This document shows, one piece after another, positions 1 to 8,424 of a DNA stretch of 40,589 bases (position 1 is its first letter; every line of letters starts with the position of its first letter). A program made the position numbers and the translations under genes. Source of the DNA: DASVSE01 sp036399715 (GTDB lineage Bacteria; Bacteroidota; Rhodothermia; Rhodothermales; Rubricoccaceae). Below the pieces are notes generated by a model. It had not been told where the DNA came from, ran no database searches, and saw only the letters and a list, made by a program, of their open reading frames with translations. The stretch spans positions 1-40,589 of the forward strand of contig DASWMO010000241.1 of NCBI GenBank assembly GCA_036399715.1, given 5' to 3'.

Positions 1-189
1 CTGCCCGTGTTCTGCGGCGGCGGCGTCCACGCGGACAACATCACCCGCGTGCTGGCCTCGGCCGACGGCGTCTTCGTCGGCTCGGGCCTCAAGGAGCACG
101 GCCGGTGGCAGGCGCCGGTCTGCGAGCCGCGCGTGCATGCGCTCATCGGCGCCGTCGAGTACGCCCGCGGCCAGGAGGTCCGCCAGTAA
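1..189 (+). CDS. BtpA/SgcQ family protein, C-terminal fragment
   Basis: The reading frame is open from the left edge and ends at TAA, giving the last 62 residues of a longer protein. The fragment has the glycine-rich strand-loop PVFCGGGVHADNI followed by ADGVFVGSGLKEHG and a V-EPRV segment. This matches the phosphate-binding end of the TIM barrel in BtpA/SgcQ proteins, where the usual wording is close to VGSGVTPENI and ADGFIVGSSLK. BtpA was named for photosystem I assembly in cyanobacteria, but most homologues in other bacteria have no established substrate, so I give no reaction. The family assignment rests on the C-terminal quarter only. Confidence 0.6.
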   Translation: MPVFCGGGVHADNITRVLASADGVFVGSGLKEHGRWQAPVCEPRVHALIGAVEYARGQEVRQ

Positions 190-280
190 CCCGGACGGCC
201 CCGGCGGGCGAATTCACTGGCGGCCCCGGACCCTGCTACGGCGGAGGCGCGTCGCACGCTTCCTTTCTCCTCCGCATCCG

Positions 281-664
281 ATGGTCACGTACGACGCCAC
301 GACCGAGACCGTCCGCGTGACCGTCCGCCCGGTCTACCTCGACGACAAGTCCGACGTGCTCGCGCGGCGGTTCGTGTTCGCGTACTTCGTGCGGATCGAG
401 AACCACGGCGCGGGCGCCGTCCGCCTGCTGCGCCGGCAGTGGGCCATCACGGATGCCGAGGGCGTCGTGCAGCACGTCGAGGGCGAGGGCGTCGTCGGGC
501 TCCAGCCGACGATCGCGCCCGGCGGCGTCCACGAGTACCACTCGTTCTGCGTCCTCCCGACGTTCGAGGGCACGATGGAGGGCGTCTACGAGATGGAGCG
601 GGCGGACGGGACCGCGCTCGGTGCGCAGATCCCGCTCTTCCACCTGCGCGCGATGGCGAATTGA
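281..664 (+). CDS. apaG: ApaG-domain protein
   Basis: A 127-aa single-domain ApaG protein, the usual family length. The fold is a fibronectin-III-like beta sandwich. The signature is clear: VVGLQPTIAPGGVHEY near residues 72-88, then a strand with FEGTMEGVYEM and the closing IPLFHLRA. ApaG was linked genetically to Co2+/Mg2+ efflux and lies beside apaH in enterobacteria; its biochemical role is unresolved. I chose ATG 281 because homology begins there and it follows a pyrimidine-rich leader ending TCCG, the pattern of many starts in this window. An upstream in-frame ATG at 137 would add unrelated low-complexity residues. The gene converges on the YfiT-like gene with only six bases between stop codons. 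Confidence 0.9.
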   Translation: MVTYDATTETVRVTVRPVYLDDKSDVLARRFVFAYFVRIENHGAGAVRLLRRQWAITDAEGVVQHVEGEGVVGLQPTIAPGGVHEYHSFCVLPTFEGTMEGVYEMERADGTALGAQIPLFHLRAMAN

Positions 665-670
665 TCCGGA

Positions 671-1201
671 TCAGCCGCCCGTGACGAGCCCGATGTGGGC
701 GAGGTGGTGGCGACCGTGCCACGCGTACATCGCGACGGCGCGGTCCAGCGGCGTCGGTCCGTTGACCGGATGGACGAACCGTCGGGCGCGGTCCGCCGGC
801 GTCAGCGTGCTCAGAATGGCGACCCAGCGCGTATGCAGCGCCTCGACGAGGCGGAGGCTGACCTCGACCGGCAGACGCGTGTCGGGCAGCTCGGCCCACG
901 CGGCCTCGTCATAGGCGAGAATGGCCGGGTCCGTCTCCGTCAGCGCCCACTTGACGCGCAGGACGGCGTTGGCGTGGCTGTCGGCGATGTGGTGGACGAC
1001 CTGACGCACGGTCCAGCCACCGGGGCGGTACGGCGTGTCCAGCACGGCACCGGGGAGCGCCTCGGTTGCCGTCCGAAGCGCGGCCGGGAGGGCGGCGATC
1101 TCGGCGACGACCGCCGCGAAGGCGTCGGGCGTGAGCGGGCCCGTCGGCGCGTCGAAGCGGCCGGCCGGGTACCGGAGGGCGTCGTCTGCGGGGTCGGTCA
1201 T
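671..1201 (-). CDS. YfiT/BstA-type DinB-superfamily protein, putative metal-dependent hydrolase or thiol transferase
   Basis: A 176-aa DinB/YfiT four-helix-bundle protein. Visible signatures are TPYRPGGWTVRQVVHHIADSH near residues 55-75, WALTETDP, and a C-terminal YAWHGRHHLAHI. The His residues of VVHHIADSH and HGRHHLAH are the expected triad binding one divalent metal. Bacillus YfiT/BstA is a bacillithiol S-transferase; whether this organism makes bacillithiol cannot be seen here, so substrate is open. The gene lies 42 bases downstream of a small unknown gene on the same strand and they are probably co-transcribed. Confidence 0.85.
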   Translation of the reverse strand: MTDPADDALRYPAGRFDAPTGPLTPDAFAAVVAEIAALPAALRTATEALPGAVLDTPYRPGGWTVRQVVHHIADSHANAVLRVKWALTETDPAILAYDEAAWAELPDTRLPVEVSLRLVEALHTRWVAILSTLTPADRARRFVHPVNGPTPLDRAVAMYAWHGRHHLAHIGLVTGG

Positions 1202-1243
1202 TGGGTCGGGTTGATGGATCGCTCTGGTTCGAGGCGGCGGGAG

Positions 1244-1519
1244 CTAGCCGGCGTCGACGGTGACCGTCGTGCCGTCGGTCAGGACGAGGCGGATGGCGCG
1301 GCCGCCTTCCGTGAAGCCGTAGTCCGCGATCTCGGCCGGGAAGACCTCGCGCGGCGTGTCCATGTGGAAGAGCGCGTCCGCGACGACGCCCCAGTCCTCG
1401 GGCGTCAGCGCGACGGCCGCCTCGGGGCCGTCGGGGCCGTCCTCGGTGACGAAGGGCACGTAGCGGATGACCTTGCGGAGGTGGTTGATCGCCTGCGTGA
1501 CGTGGAGGCCGGGGTCCAT
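1244..1519 (-). CDS. Small hypothetical protein (91 aa)
   Basis: I do not recognise a named family. The 91-residue protein is acidic, without signal peptide or membrane segment. It has a predicted helix (INHLRKVIRYV), a second helix around EDWGVVADALF and a C-terminal beta hairpin ending RLVLTDGTTVTVDAG. ATG 1519 is preferred over the ATG at 1666 because the upstream extension is Pro/Arg-rich shadow sequence. It is the first gene of a probable two-gene minus-strand operon with the YfiT-like protein and is divergent from the M13 peptidase gene across about 194 bp. Confidence 0.6.
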   Translation of the reverse strand: MDPGLHVTQAINHLRKVIRYVPFVTEDGPDGPEAAVALTPEDWGVVADALFHMDTPREVFPAEIADYGFTEGGRAIRLVLTDGTTVTVDAG

Positions 1520-1713
1520 GAGCGCGTGGGGTGGAGAGGACGAAAGGTCGCACCGCGGGCTGGCGGGCGTCGCCAGAAGCGCGCCGCGCCGGGCACGGCT
1601 GCACGGCCGCGCGCCGTTGGAGGGGTCAGACGGCGGCCGAGCGCCGCCCGGCCGCAGGTGTTGCATTTTTAGCAGGCGGCCCGATCTTCCTCCGACTCCT
1701 CTCCTCTCGCTCT

Positions 1714-3786
1714 ATGCGCGCATACGCGTCCGCGGCCCTCGCCGCGCTCTTTCTGGCGGCTCCGGCCGTCCTGACCCCGGTAGCCCACGCGCAGACGATG
1801 CGCTCCGGCATCGACCGCGCCAACCTGGACCCGGCCGTCCGCCCGCAGGACGACTTTTTCCGCTACGCCAACGGCGGCTGGCTCGCCAGGACCCAGATCC
1901 CGGCCGACCGGTCGCGCTTCGGCTCGTTCGACATCCTCGGCGATGCCGCCGAGCGGTACGTGCGCACGATCATCGAGGACGCCGCCGCGGGCCGCGTCGA
2001 CGACCGCGACGCGCGCCGCGTGGGCGACTTCTATACGGCCTACATGGACTCGGCACGCGTCGAGCGCCTCGGCCTCGAGCCGCTGGAAGAGGACTTCGAC
2101 CGCATCGATGACGTCGACGACGCCGAAAGCCTCGCCCGCTACTTCGCCCAGAACGGCCGCGGCTTCGGCCCGAGTCCCGTCGGGGCGTACGTCGGCGTAG
2201 ACGACAAGAACTCCAGCCGCTACGTCTTCAACATCGTCCAGAGCGGCACGGGCCTGCCCGACCGCAGCTACTACCTCGAAGACCGCTTCGCCGACGCACG
2301 CACCGGGTACCTCACGTACCTGACGACGCTCTTCACGCTCGCCAACGCCGAAGGCATCGACGACACAGACGATGCGGCCGGCCGCGCCGCGCGCGTCGTC
2401 GCGCTCGAGACGGACCTTGCCCGCGCGCAGTGGACGCGCGTCCAGAACCGCGACCCCGAGGCGACCTACAACCCGATGTCCGTGAGCGGCTTCGAGGCCG
2501 CCTACCCGAACCTCCGCTTCGGTGACATGCTGGACGAGATGGACCTCGACGGCCGCGTCGACTCCGTTATCGTCGCGCAGCCGCCGTTCTTCGCGCGCCT
2601 CGACAGCCTCATGGCCGCGGTCCCGCTCCAGACGTGGACCGACTACGCGCGCGTGCAGACGCTCAGCGAGGCCGCCGGCGTCCTCCCGAGCGCGTTCGCC
2701 AACGCGCGGTTCAACTTCTACGGCCGCCAGCTCTCGGGCCAGCAGCAGGACCGTCCGCGCTGGAAGAAGGCCGTCGCCGCGACCGCCGGCACCTTCGGCG
2801 AGTCTGTCGGGCGCGTCTACGTCGCGCGGCACTACCCCGCCGCCGCCGCCGGGCGCATGGACGCGCTCATCGGCAACCTCCGCGAGGCCTTTCGGGCATC
2901 GATCACGGACCTCGCGTGGATGAGCCCCGAGACGCGCCAGCGCGCGCTCGACAAGCTCAACACGTACACGTACAAGATCGGCGCACCGGCCGAGTGGGAG
3001 GCCTACGAGGGTCTCGAGGTCGAGGACGACGACCTCGTCGGCAACCTTCGCAACGCCTCGGCGTGGGGCTATGCTGACATGATGTCCAAGCTCGGCACCT
3101 CGCCCGACCGGACCGAGTGGGGCATGACGCCGCAGACCGTTAACGCGTACTACAACCCGGCCTTCAACGAGATCGTCTTCCCCGCCGCCATCCTCCAGCC
3201 GCCGTTCTTCGACGTCGAGGCGGACGACGCGGTCAACTACGGTGGCATCGGGGCCGTCATCGGCCATGAGTTCTCGCACGGCTTCGACGACCAGGGCAGC
3301 CAGTACGACCCGCAGGGCAACCTCCGCAACTGGTGGACCGACGCCGACCGTGCTGCCTTCACCGAGAAGACGGACCGCCTCGCGGCGCAGTACGACGCCT
3401 ACGCGCCCTACCCGGACGCCAACGTCAACGGCCGCCTGACGCTCGGCGAGAACATCGCCGACCTCTCGGGCCTCACGATGGCCTACCGGGCCTACCAGCG
3501 CTCGCTCGACAAGAACCAGGACGGCACGGTCTCGGCCGACGAGCAGGCGCCGGTCATCGACGGCTTCACGGGCGACCAGCGCTTCTTCATGGGCTGGGCC
3601 GGCGCGTGGCGCTCGATGGCCCGCGAGGCCGCGCTCCGCCAGCAGCTCCAGACGGACCCGCACTCGCCGGGCGAGTACCGCGCCAACGGCCCCGTCGGGC
3701 ACCTGGACGCGTTCTACACGGCGTTCGACGTCCAGCCGGGCGACCCGATGTACGTCGCGCCCGCGGACCGCATCCGCCTCTGGTAA
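1714..3786 (+). CDS. Exported M13-family zinc metallopeptidase (PepO/neprilysin-like)
   Basis: A 690-aa M13 metalloendopeptidase, typical length for bacterial PepO-type enzymes, which cleave short peptides. A signal peptide of about 25 residues ends AHA|QT, so the enzyme is exported. Mature sequence begins with the family's N-terminal block (DLDPAVRPQDDFFRYANGGW-like). The catalytic set is complete: NAYYNP near residue 480, HEFSH at 518-522 (two His ligands and the general base), and ENIAD at 579-583 (third ligand and Asp). The start at 1714 gives a clean signal peptide; upstream ATGs in the same frame add shadow sequence. A strong hairpin follows at 3810-3843. Confidence 0.93.
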   Translation: MRAYASAALAALFLAAPAVLTPVAHAQTMRSGIDRANLDPAVRPQDDFFRYANGGWLARTQIPADRSRFGSFDILGDAAERYVRTIIEDAAAGRVDDRDARRVGDFYTAYMDSARVERLGLEPLEEDFDRIDDVDDAESLARYFAQNGRGFGPSPVGAYVGVDDKNSSRYVFNIVQSGTGLPDRSYYLEDRFADARTGYLTYLTTLFTLANAEGIDDTDDAAGRAARVVALETDLARAQWTRVQNRDPEATYNPMSVSGFEAAYPNLRFGDMLDEMDLDGRVDSVIVAQPPFFARLDSLMAAVPLQTWTDYARVQTLSEAAGVLPSAFANARFNFYGRQLSGQQQDRPRWKKAVAATAGTFGESVGRVYVARHYPAAAAGRMDALIGNLREAFRASITDLAWMSPETRQRALDKLNTYTYKIGAPAEWEAYEGLEVEDDDLVGNLRNASAWGYADMMSKLGTSPDRTEWGMTPQTVNAYYNPAFNEIVFPAAILQPPFFDVEADDAVNYGGIGAVIGHEFSHGFDDQGSQYDPQGNLRNWWTDADRAAFTEKTDRLAAQYDAYAPYPDANVNGRLTLGENIADLSGLTMAYRAYQRSLDKNQDGTVSADEQAPVIDGFTGDQRFFMGWAGAWRSMAREAALRQQLQTDPHSPGEYRANGPVGHLDAFYTAFDVQPGDPMYVAPADRIRLW

Positions 3787-3809
3787 TCCGGGCTCCGTCC
3801 GCACGTCCG

Positions 3810-3843
3810 CCGGGGCATCCTGCACGTCCGCAGGGTGCCCCGG
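3810..3843 (+). terminator. Probable terminator hairpin after the M13 peptidase gene
   Basis: A 14-bp stem (CCGGGGCATCCTGC pairing with GCAGGGTGCCCCGG, one G-T wobble) encloses a six-base loop, 23 bases after the stop codon. There is no T-tract, so efficiency is uncertain. Confidence 0.55.
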
Positions 3844-3931
3844 TGCATACCGGGCCGTCCCGCGACTGTCGAGGCGAACTCTTTCGATCCCTCGCGTGTC
3901 CGTCCGTCTCCCTGTTCCTCTCCGCTCCGTG

Positions 3932-4483
3932 ATGCGTTTCCTCTTTCTCTGCTTAGTCCTCGCCGCGGTCGCCGCGCCTACGGTCCGCGCTCAGACGCGC
4001 GCCTCCGATGAGGTCCGCCCGAGCCCCAATGCTCTTGTCGGCCAGACCATCGGCACCACCGATGTGACGATCACCTACGGCCGGCCGAGCGTCCGCGGCC
4101 GCGACGTCTTCGGTCCCGACACGACCAGCCTCGTGCCGTTCGGGCAGGTGTGGCGCCTCGGCGCCAACGAGGCCACGACGCTCACCGTCTCGGCTCCGGT
4201 CCGCGTCGCCGGGCAGCCGCTCGCCGCGGGCACCTACGCCGTCTTCGCCATCCCCGGCGCAGCCGAGTGGACGCTCGTCCTCAACCGGGTCGCGGAGCAG
4301 TGGGGTGCCTTCCGTTACGACGCCACGCAGGACGCACTCCGCGTGACAGCAACGCCGCAGGCGTTCCCGCACGCGGTCGAGATGTTCGAGATCGGCTTCG
4401 ACGACGTCTCGGAGAGCAGCGCGACGCTGACGTTCACCTGGGACCGGGTGCGCGTCCCGGTCCGGATCGAGGCGGGCGCGTAA
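3932..4483 (+). CDS. Secreted DUF2911 protein
   Basis: A 183-aa DUF2911 protein of unknown function, a family common in Bacteroidota. It has a signal peptide (MRFLFLCLVLAAV, cleavage near VRA|QT). Family hallmarks are the ITYGRPSVRGR block, PFGQVWRLGANEATTLTV, the GTYAVFAIPG turn and TLVLNR. The ATG at 3932 gives the best signal peptide; a GTG at 3896 in frame would add 12 residues. It lies about 145 bp after the M13 peptidase, separated by a hairpin, so it is probably a separate transcript. Function is unknown; periplasmic or outer-surface location is inferred. Confidence 0.85.
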   Translation: MRFLFLCLVLAAVAAPTVRAQTRASDEVRPSPNALVGQTIGTTDVTITYGRPSVRGRDVFGPDTTSLVPFGQVWRLGANEATTLTVSAPVRVAGQPLAAGTYAVFAIPGAAEWTLVLNRVAEQWGAFRYDATQDALRVTATPQAFPHAVEMFEIGFDDVSESSATLTFTWDRVRVPVRIEAGA

Positions 4484-4544
4484 CGGTTAGGGGCACGCCT
4501 CAAGGCGGGAGGGGTTACCCTGTGGCCTCTCCCCCTCCGCCCCG

Positions 4545-4973
4545 ATGCCCGCTCGCTCCGCCCTTCTCGCCGTCACACTCGGCGCCCTCTCCCTCGCCGG
4601 CTGCGCCGCCTCGACCGGCGACGCGGCGCCCGCGCCCGCCGGTGCCACGGTCGCCCTCGACGGGTCCGTCAACGGCCGAGCGGTTCGCCTCGCCGTCGGA
4701 CAGCGCGTGACGGTGACGCTGGATTCCAACCCGACGACCGGCTACGGGTGGGCCCTCGCCGACTCGGCCGGCGGGACGCTCACGCGCGACGGCGAGCCCG
4801 TCTACACGCAGGCCCCGGCCGATCCGGGCATGGTCGGCGTCGGCGGCGAGCAGGTGTGGACCTTCCGCGCTGTGCGCGCCGGCGCGGGCACGCTCCGCCT
4901 CGAGTACGGCCGCTCGTTCGAGCCCGATGCCGAGCCCGTCGAGACGTTCTCGGCGCCGGTCGAGGTTCGCTAG
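4545..4973 (+). CDS. Lipoprotein with chagasin (Inhibitor I42) domain
   Basis: A 142-aa lipoprotein: signal peptide with lipobox LSLAGC (Cys near residue 20), a short Ala/Pro linker, then a chagasin-like beta sandwich. The three inhibitory loops of family I42 are recognisable: NPTTGYGW, the glycine-rich GMVGVGGEQVWTF, and the RSFEP loop near the C terminus. Known chagasins block papain-family cysteine proteases. A periplasmic or surface-anchored inhibitor is inferred; the target could be an endogenous exported protease or a protease of a predator or host. The ATG follows a long C/T-rich leader. Confidence 0.82.
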   Translation: MPARSALLAVTLGALSLAGCAASTGDAAPAPAGATVALDGSVNGRAVRLAVGQRVTVTLDSNPTTGYGWALADSAGGTLTRDGEPVYTQAPADPGMVGVGGEQVWTFRAVRAGAGTLRLEYGRSFEPDAEPVETFSAPVEVR

Positions 4974-5072
4974 CCGCGCCCTCGTTGCCGCAGGCCGAGT
5001 CCGCGAATGGTCGAAATCGCCCACTGATCAGGAAAATCCGGTCGCAGCGCGCGAAACCGGGAGGCGAATCGT

Positions 5073-5087
5073 ATGTTACCATAACAT
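5073..5087. promoter_or_regulatory. Inverted repeat upstream of the 63-aa gene, possible operator
   Basis: ATGTTA-CCA-TAACAT is a perfect six-base inverted repeat in a small AT-rich patch, ending 26 bases before the ATG of the 63-aa gene. It could be a repressor site or part of a promoter; nothing in the window identifies a regulator. Confidence 0.3.
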
Positions 5088-5113
5088 TACGAACCCACCG
5101 CACCCCCGGTCCC

Positions 5114-5305
5114 ATGATTCGCCCCGACAACACGACCAGCACGGCCCTCCCGACGCGCGGCGCGCGTCAGCTCTTCGCCCGCGTCTTCACCATTGCCAAG
5201 ACGGAGGTCCGCGACGCCCAGGCCCGCCGTGGGCTGCCCTACGGCGGCCTCTTCTGCTCGGCAGACCTGAACACGCTCCCGACGGGCCAGTCCGCCCGCG
5301 CCTGA
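5114..5305 (+). CDS. Small hypothetical protein (63 aa)
   Basis: A 63-residue ORF with no family I recognise. The protein is soluble-looking, with a basic, probably helical middle (ARQLFARVFTIAKTEVRDAQARR) and a C-terminal segment with one Cys (GGLFCSADLN). It has its own AT-rich upstream region containing an inverted repeat at 5073-5087 and ends 15 bases before the convergent GNAT gene. Coding status is supported by fit to the gap and by the upstream signal, not by homology. Confidence 0.45.
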   Translation: MIRPDNTTSTALPTRGARQLFARVFTIAKTEVRDAQARRGLPYGGLFCSADLNTLPTGQSARA

Positions 5306-5320
5306 GCCAGGCAAGGCTCC

Positions 5321-5923
5321 TCACACCCCGTCGCGGGCGAGGAGCCCGAGTACGACCGAGTCGCGCCACGCGCCGAATGTGAACCAGCGCTCGGCGAGGC
5401 GCCCCTCTGCTCGGAAACCGAGGCGGGCGAGCAATGCCAGCGAGACCGCATTGTCGGGGTCCACGTCGGCCTCGACGCGGTGCAGGCCCATCGCGCCGAA
5501 GGCGAAGCCGAGAACGCCGCGGACCGCTTCCGCCGCGTAGCCGCGTCCCCAGGCGCCGCGGTGCAAAATGAAGCCCACCTCGGCACGGCGGTGCGTGCGC
5601 TCCCATCCGACGAGCGCGACCGTCCCGACGAGCGCGTCTGTCGCGATCTCGGCGACGGCCCACGTAAACGCCGTCCGCTCGGCGACGCCGCGCTCCCTCT
5701 GGGTGAGGTAGGCACTGACGGCCTCACGCGACGCGAACGGCTCGTGGCTCCAGTAGCGCAGCGTCTCGGCGTCTGAGAAGATCGTCCAGAGCGCCTCGGC
5801 GTCGTCCGGCCGCATCGGGCGGAGGCGGACACGCAGGGCGCCGCCGTCGCAGGCGACGCCCGCGAGCACCGGCAAACCGTCGCGGAACGGGTCGGGAAGG
5901 GCCGAGTCCGGACAGACGCTCAT
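5321..5923 (-). CDS. GNAT N-acetyltransferase, RimJ/RimL type
   Basis: A 200-aa GNAT acetyltransferase of the ribosomal-protein-serine/alanine acetyltransferase type, transferring acetyl from acetyl-CoA to an amine. Motifs: LRPMRPDDAEALW near residues 34-46, the acetyl-CoA pyrophosphate loop RGAWGRGYAAEAV near 122-134, and the C-terminal DVDPDNAVSLALLARLGF. RimJ/L-like sequence does not fix the substrate. The start codon overlaps the carbonic anhydrase stop codon as ATGA, so it is the third gene of a SulP-carbonic anhydrase-GNAT operon and is probably translationally coupled. Confidence 0.85.
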   Translation of the reverse strand: MSVCPDSALPDPFRDGLPVLAGVACDGGALRVRLRPMRPDDAEALWTIFSDAETLRYWSHEPFASREAVSAYLTQRERGVAERTAFTWAVAEIATDALVGTVALVGWERTHRRAEVGFILHRGAWGRGYAAEAVRGVLGFAFGAMGLHRVEADVDPDNAVSLALLARLGFRAEGRLAERWFTFGAWRDSVVLGLLARDGV

Positions 5924-6648
5924 GCGGCCGCCTGGGTGTCCTCGGCCGTGGCCTCGACGATGTGCATCGCGGCGCCCGCGCCGTCGCCCGGGCCGTTGAG
6001 AAAGGCCACGTGGCCGGTGCGGACATCGTACATCGCGCCGACGAGCCCGACGCGGCGCTCGCGGATGAGGTCGGCGAGGATCGGGCTCTGCTCAAGTAGC
6101 GCACGCATCGTCTCGACGACGTTCGCCTCGGCGACAGCGTCGACGTAGCCGTCATCGGCGGAGGGCTTCCCGCCGCGGGCTGGCTTCCGGCCTTTCGAGA
6201 CCGCCGCCACGGCGGGCTGGATCTTGTCCAGGATGCCCGTCAGCGAGCCCAGCGTGACGCCGTCGCAGGCGCCCTTGACGGCGCCGCAGCCGGTGTGCCC
6301 GAGGATGACGATGAGCCGCGAGCCGGCGACGGCGCACGCGAACTCGAGGCTCCCCACGATGTCCGGCCCGACGACGTTGCCGGCGACGCGCGCCGAGAAC
6401 GCGTGCCCGATCGTGAGGTCGAAGACGGTCTCGACGGGCACGCGGCTGTCGATGCAGCTCACGACGGCCGCGAACGGCGACTGCCCCTCGGCGGTGATCT
6501 TGAGCGCCTCGTGGACGTCGTGGCCCGCCGAGTTGCCGCTGACGAACCGCTCGTTGCCGTCCTTGAGAATCTGGAGCACGACGTTCGGCGTGAGCATCGC
6601 CGAGCCCAGCGTGAGCCACGGCGACGTGCGCGAAATGGAATCTGGCAT
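5920..6648 (-). CDS. Beta-class carbonic anhydrase
   Basis: A 242-aa beta-carbonic anhydrase that interconverts CO2 and bicarbonate. The zinc and catalytic residues are visible: C65-x-D67-S-R69 (SCIDSR), then H118 and C121 in GHTGCG. No signal peptide is evident, so it is probably cytoplasmic. It lies 11 bases after a SulP anion transporter, the well-known pairing in which the transporter brings bicarbonate or another anion and the anhydrase equilibrates it with CO2. It overlaps the following GNAT gene by four bases. Confidence 0.93.
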   Translation of the reverse strand: MPDSISRTSPWLTLGSAMLTPNVVLQILKDGNERFVSGNSAGHDVHEALKITAEGQSPFAAVVSCIDSRVPVETVFDLTIGHAFSARVAGNVVGPDIVGSLEFACAVAGSRLIVILGHTGCGAVKGACDGVTLGSLTGILDKIQPAVAAVSKGRKPARGGKPSADDGYVDAVAEANVVETMRALLEQSPILADLIRERRVGLVGAMYDVRTGHVAFLNGPGDGAGAAMHIVEATAEDTQAAA

Positions 6649-6659
6649 CGGGAGGAGGG

Positions 6660-8318
6660 TCAGAAGGTGGAGAGGAGGGCGGGTTCGGAAGCGGGGGCGC
6701 GCGAGTCCCTGGAACTCCGCTGCGATGTCGCAATCTTGCGTTCGAGACTCTTTTTGAGCACGGTCGGAGGAGAGGCCGTCCCGCCGCGCGGGTCGCCGAG
6801 GATCTCGAAGTCCACGCCCCGCGACGCCGCGTTGGCATGGTACTCGTTGAGCATCTCGACGACATCAAGATCGACGTGCAGTGCCTCGCGCGCGTCCACG
6901 ACGACCGCCCCGCCATCGGGAATCATTTCGAGCGCGTGCTGGAGTGAGGCCTTGTTGAAGAACGACACGTTCTCGGAGAGCACGAGACGGACCGGCGCAC
7001 CGGCGCCGTCGTCGGCGACCTTGTATGGCACGAGCCACGACTGGTACAACACCGAGACCGTCGCGACGGCGAGGCCGAGCGCGATGCCGACGAGCAGGTC
7101 CACGAAGACGATGCCGAGCACGGTCACGGCGAACGGCGCGAAGTAGGCCCAGCCGCGGCGGTAGGCGTCGACGGCGATGGCCGGTTTCGCCAGCTTGTAC
7201 CCGACGACGAGCAGGACAGCCGCGAGGGCCGCGAGCGGGATCCGGTTGAGGAGGGCCGGGAGGGCGAGCACGCTCACGAGCAGCAGGAGCCCGTGGTACA
7301 CGGCCGACATGTGCGTCCGCGCGCCGGAGAGCACGTTGGCTGACGTCCGCACGATGACCTGCGTCACGGGTAGCCCGCCTACGAGGCCCGAGACGGCGTT
7401 GCCGAGCCCCTGCGCCAGGAGCTCGCGGTTGGTCGGCGTGACGCGCTTGTACGGGTCCAGCTTGTCGCCGGCCTCGACCGAGAGCAGCGTCTCGAGGCTC
7501 GCCACGACTGCGAGCATCGCTGCGACGGTCCACACCTCACGGCTACCAATGGCCGAGAAGTCGGGAAACGAGAACAGGCCACGGACCTCGGCGAGGCTTC
7601 CCGCGATGGGGATGGACACCATCTGGTCCGGCCGGAACGCCCAGCCCGTCCCCGCGGCAAGCGCCGCGATCGCGATGCCCGCGAGAACGGCCACGAGCGG
7701 GCCGGGCACGAGCGCGAGCGCGCGGAGACGCTTGACGGCCTTCGTGTCCCACCCGACGAGGATCGCGAGCCCGAGAACGGAGACCGCGACGGCACCGGGG
7801 CTGAGCGCGCCGAGCGCGCGGCCGACCTCAGTGATCGTGTTGAAGCCGTCCGCCTGCGCGAACGTCTCGTCGCCCATGTAGTCGCTGTCGACGCCGAGCG
7901 CGTGCGGGATCTGCTTGAGGATGATCAGGATGCCGATGCCGGCGAGCATGCCCTTGATGACGCTCGACGGGACGTAGTACCCGATCACGCCCGCCCGGGC
8001 GATGCCGAGCGCGATCTGCATCGCGCCCGCGAGGACGGTCGCGAGCAGGAAGACCTCGAACGAGCCGAGCGTCTCGATCGAGGTCAGCACGATCACGGCG
8101 AGGCCTGCCGCCGGGCCGCTCACGCCGACCGCCGACCGGCTCGTGAGCCCGACGACGACGCCGCCGACGACGCCGGCGATGAGGCCGGAAAAGAGAGGGG
8201 CGCCGCTCGCGAGTGCGATGCCGAGGCACAGCGGGACGGCGACGAGGAAGACGACGAGGGACGCGGGCAGGTCGTGGCGCAGGTTGGCCACGACGCCGTG
8301 CGGAAGCGTGGGAGTCAT
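6660..8318 (-). CDS. SulP-family inorganic anion transporter with STAS domain
   Basis: A 552-aa SulP permease (inner membrane). The N-terminal half has the family block DLPASLVVFLVAVPLCLGIAL and GLTSRSAVGVSGPAAG, followed by roughly 10-12 hydrophobic segments; the C terminus is a cytoplasmic STAS domain (around SFFNKASLQHALE and VVDAREALHVDLDVVEMLNEY). SulP proteins carry sulfate, bicarbonate or other anions. The downstream carbonic anhydrase argues for bicarbonate. I chose ATG 8318 (MTPTLPHG) over the upstream ATG at 8384 because family homology starts there. Confidence 0.9.
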   Translation of the reverse strand: MTPTLPHGVVANLRHDLPASLVVFLVAVPLCLGIALASGAPLFSGLIAGVVGGVVVGLTSRSAVGVSGPAAGLAVIVLTSIETLGSFEVFLLATVLAGAMQIALGIARAGVIGYYVPSSVIKGMLAGIGILIILKQIPHALGVDSDYMGDETFAQADGFNTITEVGRALGALSPGAVAVSVLGLAILVGWDTKAVKRLRALALVPGPLVAVLAGIAIAALAAGTGWAFRPDQMVSIPIAGSLAEVRGLFSFPDFSAIGSREVWTVAAMLAVVASLETLLSVEAGDKLDPYKRVTPTNRELLAQGLGNAVSGLVGGLPVTQVIVRTSANVLSGARTHMSAVYHGLLLLVSVLALPALLNRIPLAALAAVLLVVGYKLAKPAIAVDAYRRGWAYFAPFAVTVLGIVFVDLLVGIALGLAVATVSVLYQSWLVPYKVADDGAGAPVRLVLSENVSFFNKASLQHALEMIPDGGAVVVDAREALHVDLDVVEMLNEYHANAASRGVDFEILGDPRGGTASPPTVLKKSLERKIATSQRSSRDSRAPASEPALLSTF

Positions 8319-8424
8319 TCGAAAACGGGGTTGGGATGCGCGCCGGACCACTCCGGCGGCAGGGCAGTCGGCCACACTGGCCAACTGGAGGCATGGGCCG
8401 CCCTCTACGGAGCGGCCGGGCGCG

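Noticed and set aside
1669..3825. 718-codon open frame opposite the M13 peptidase
   Set aside because: Same kind of GC-driven shadow; composition is not protein-like.
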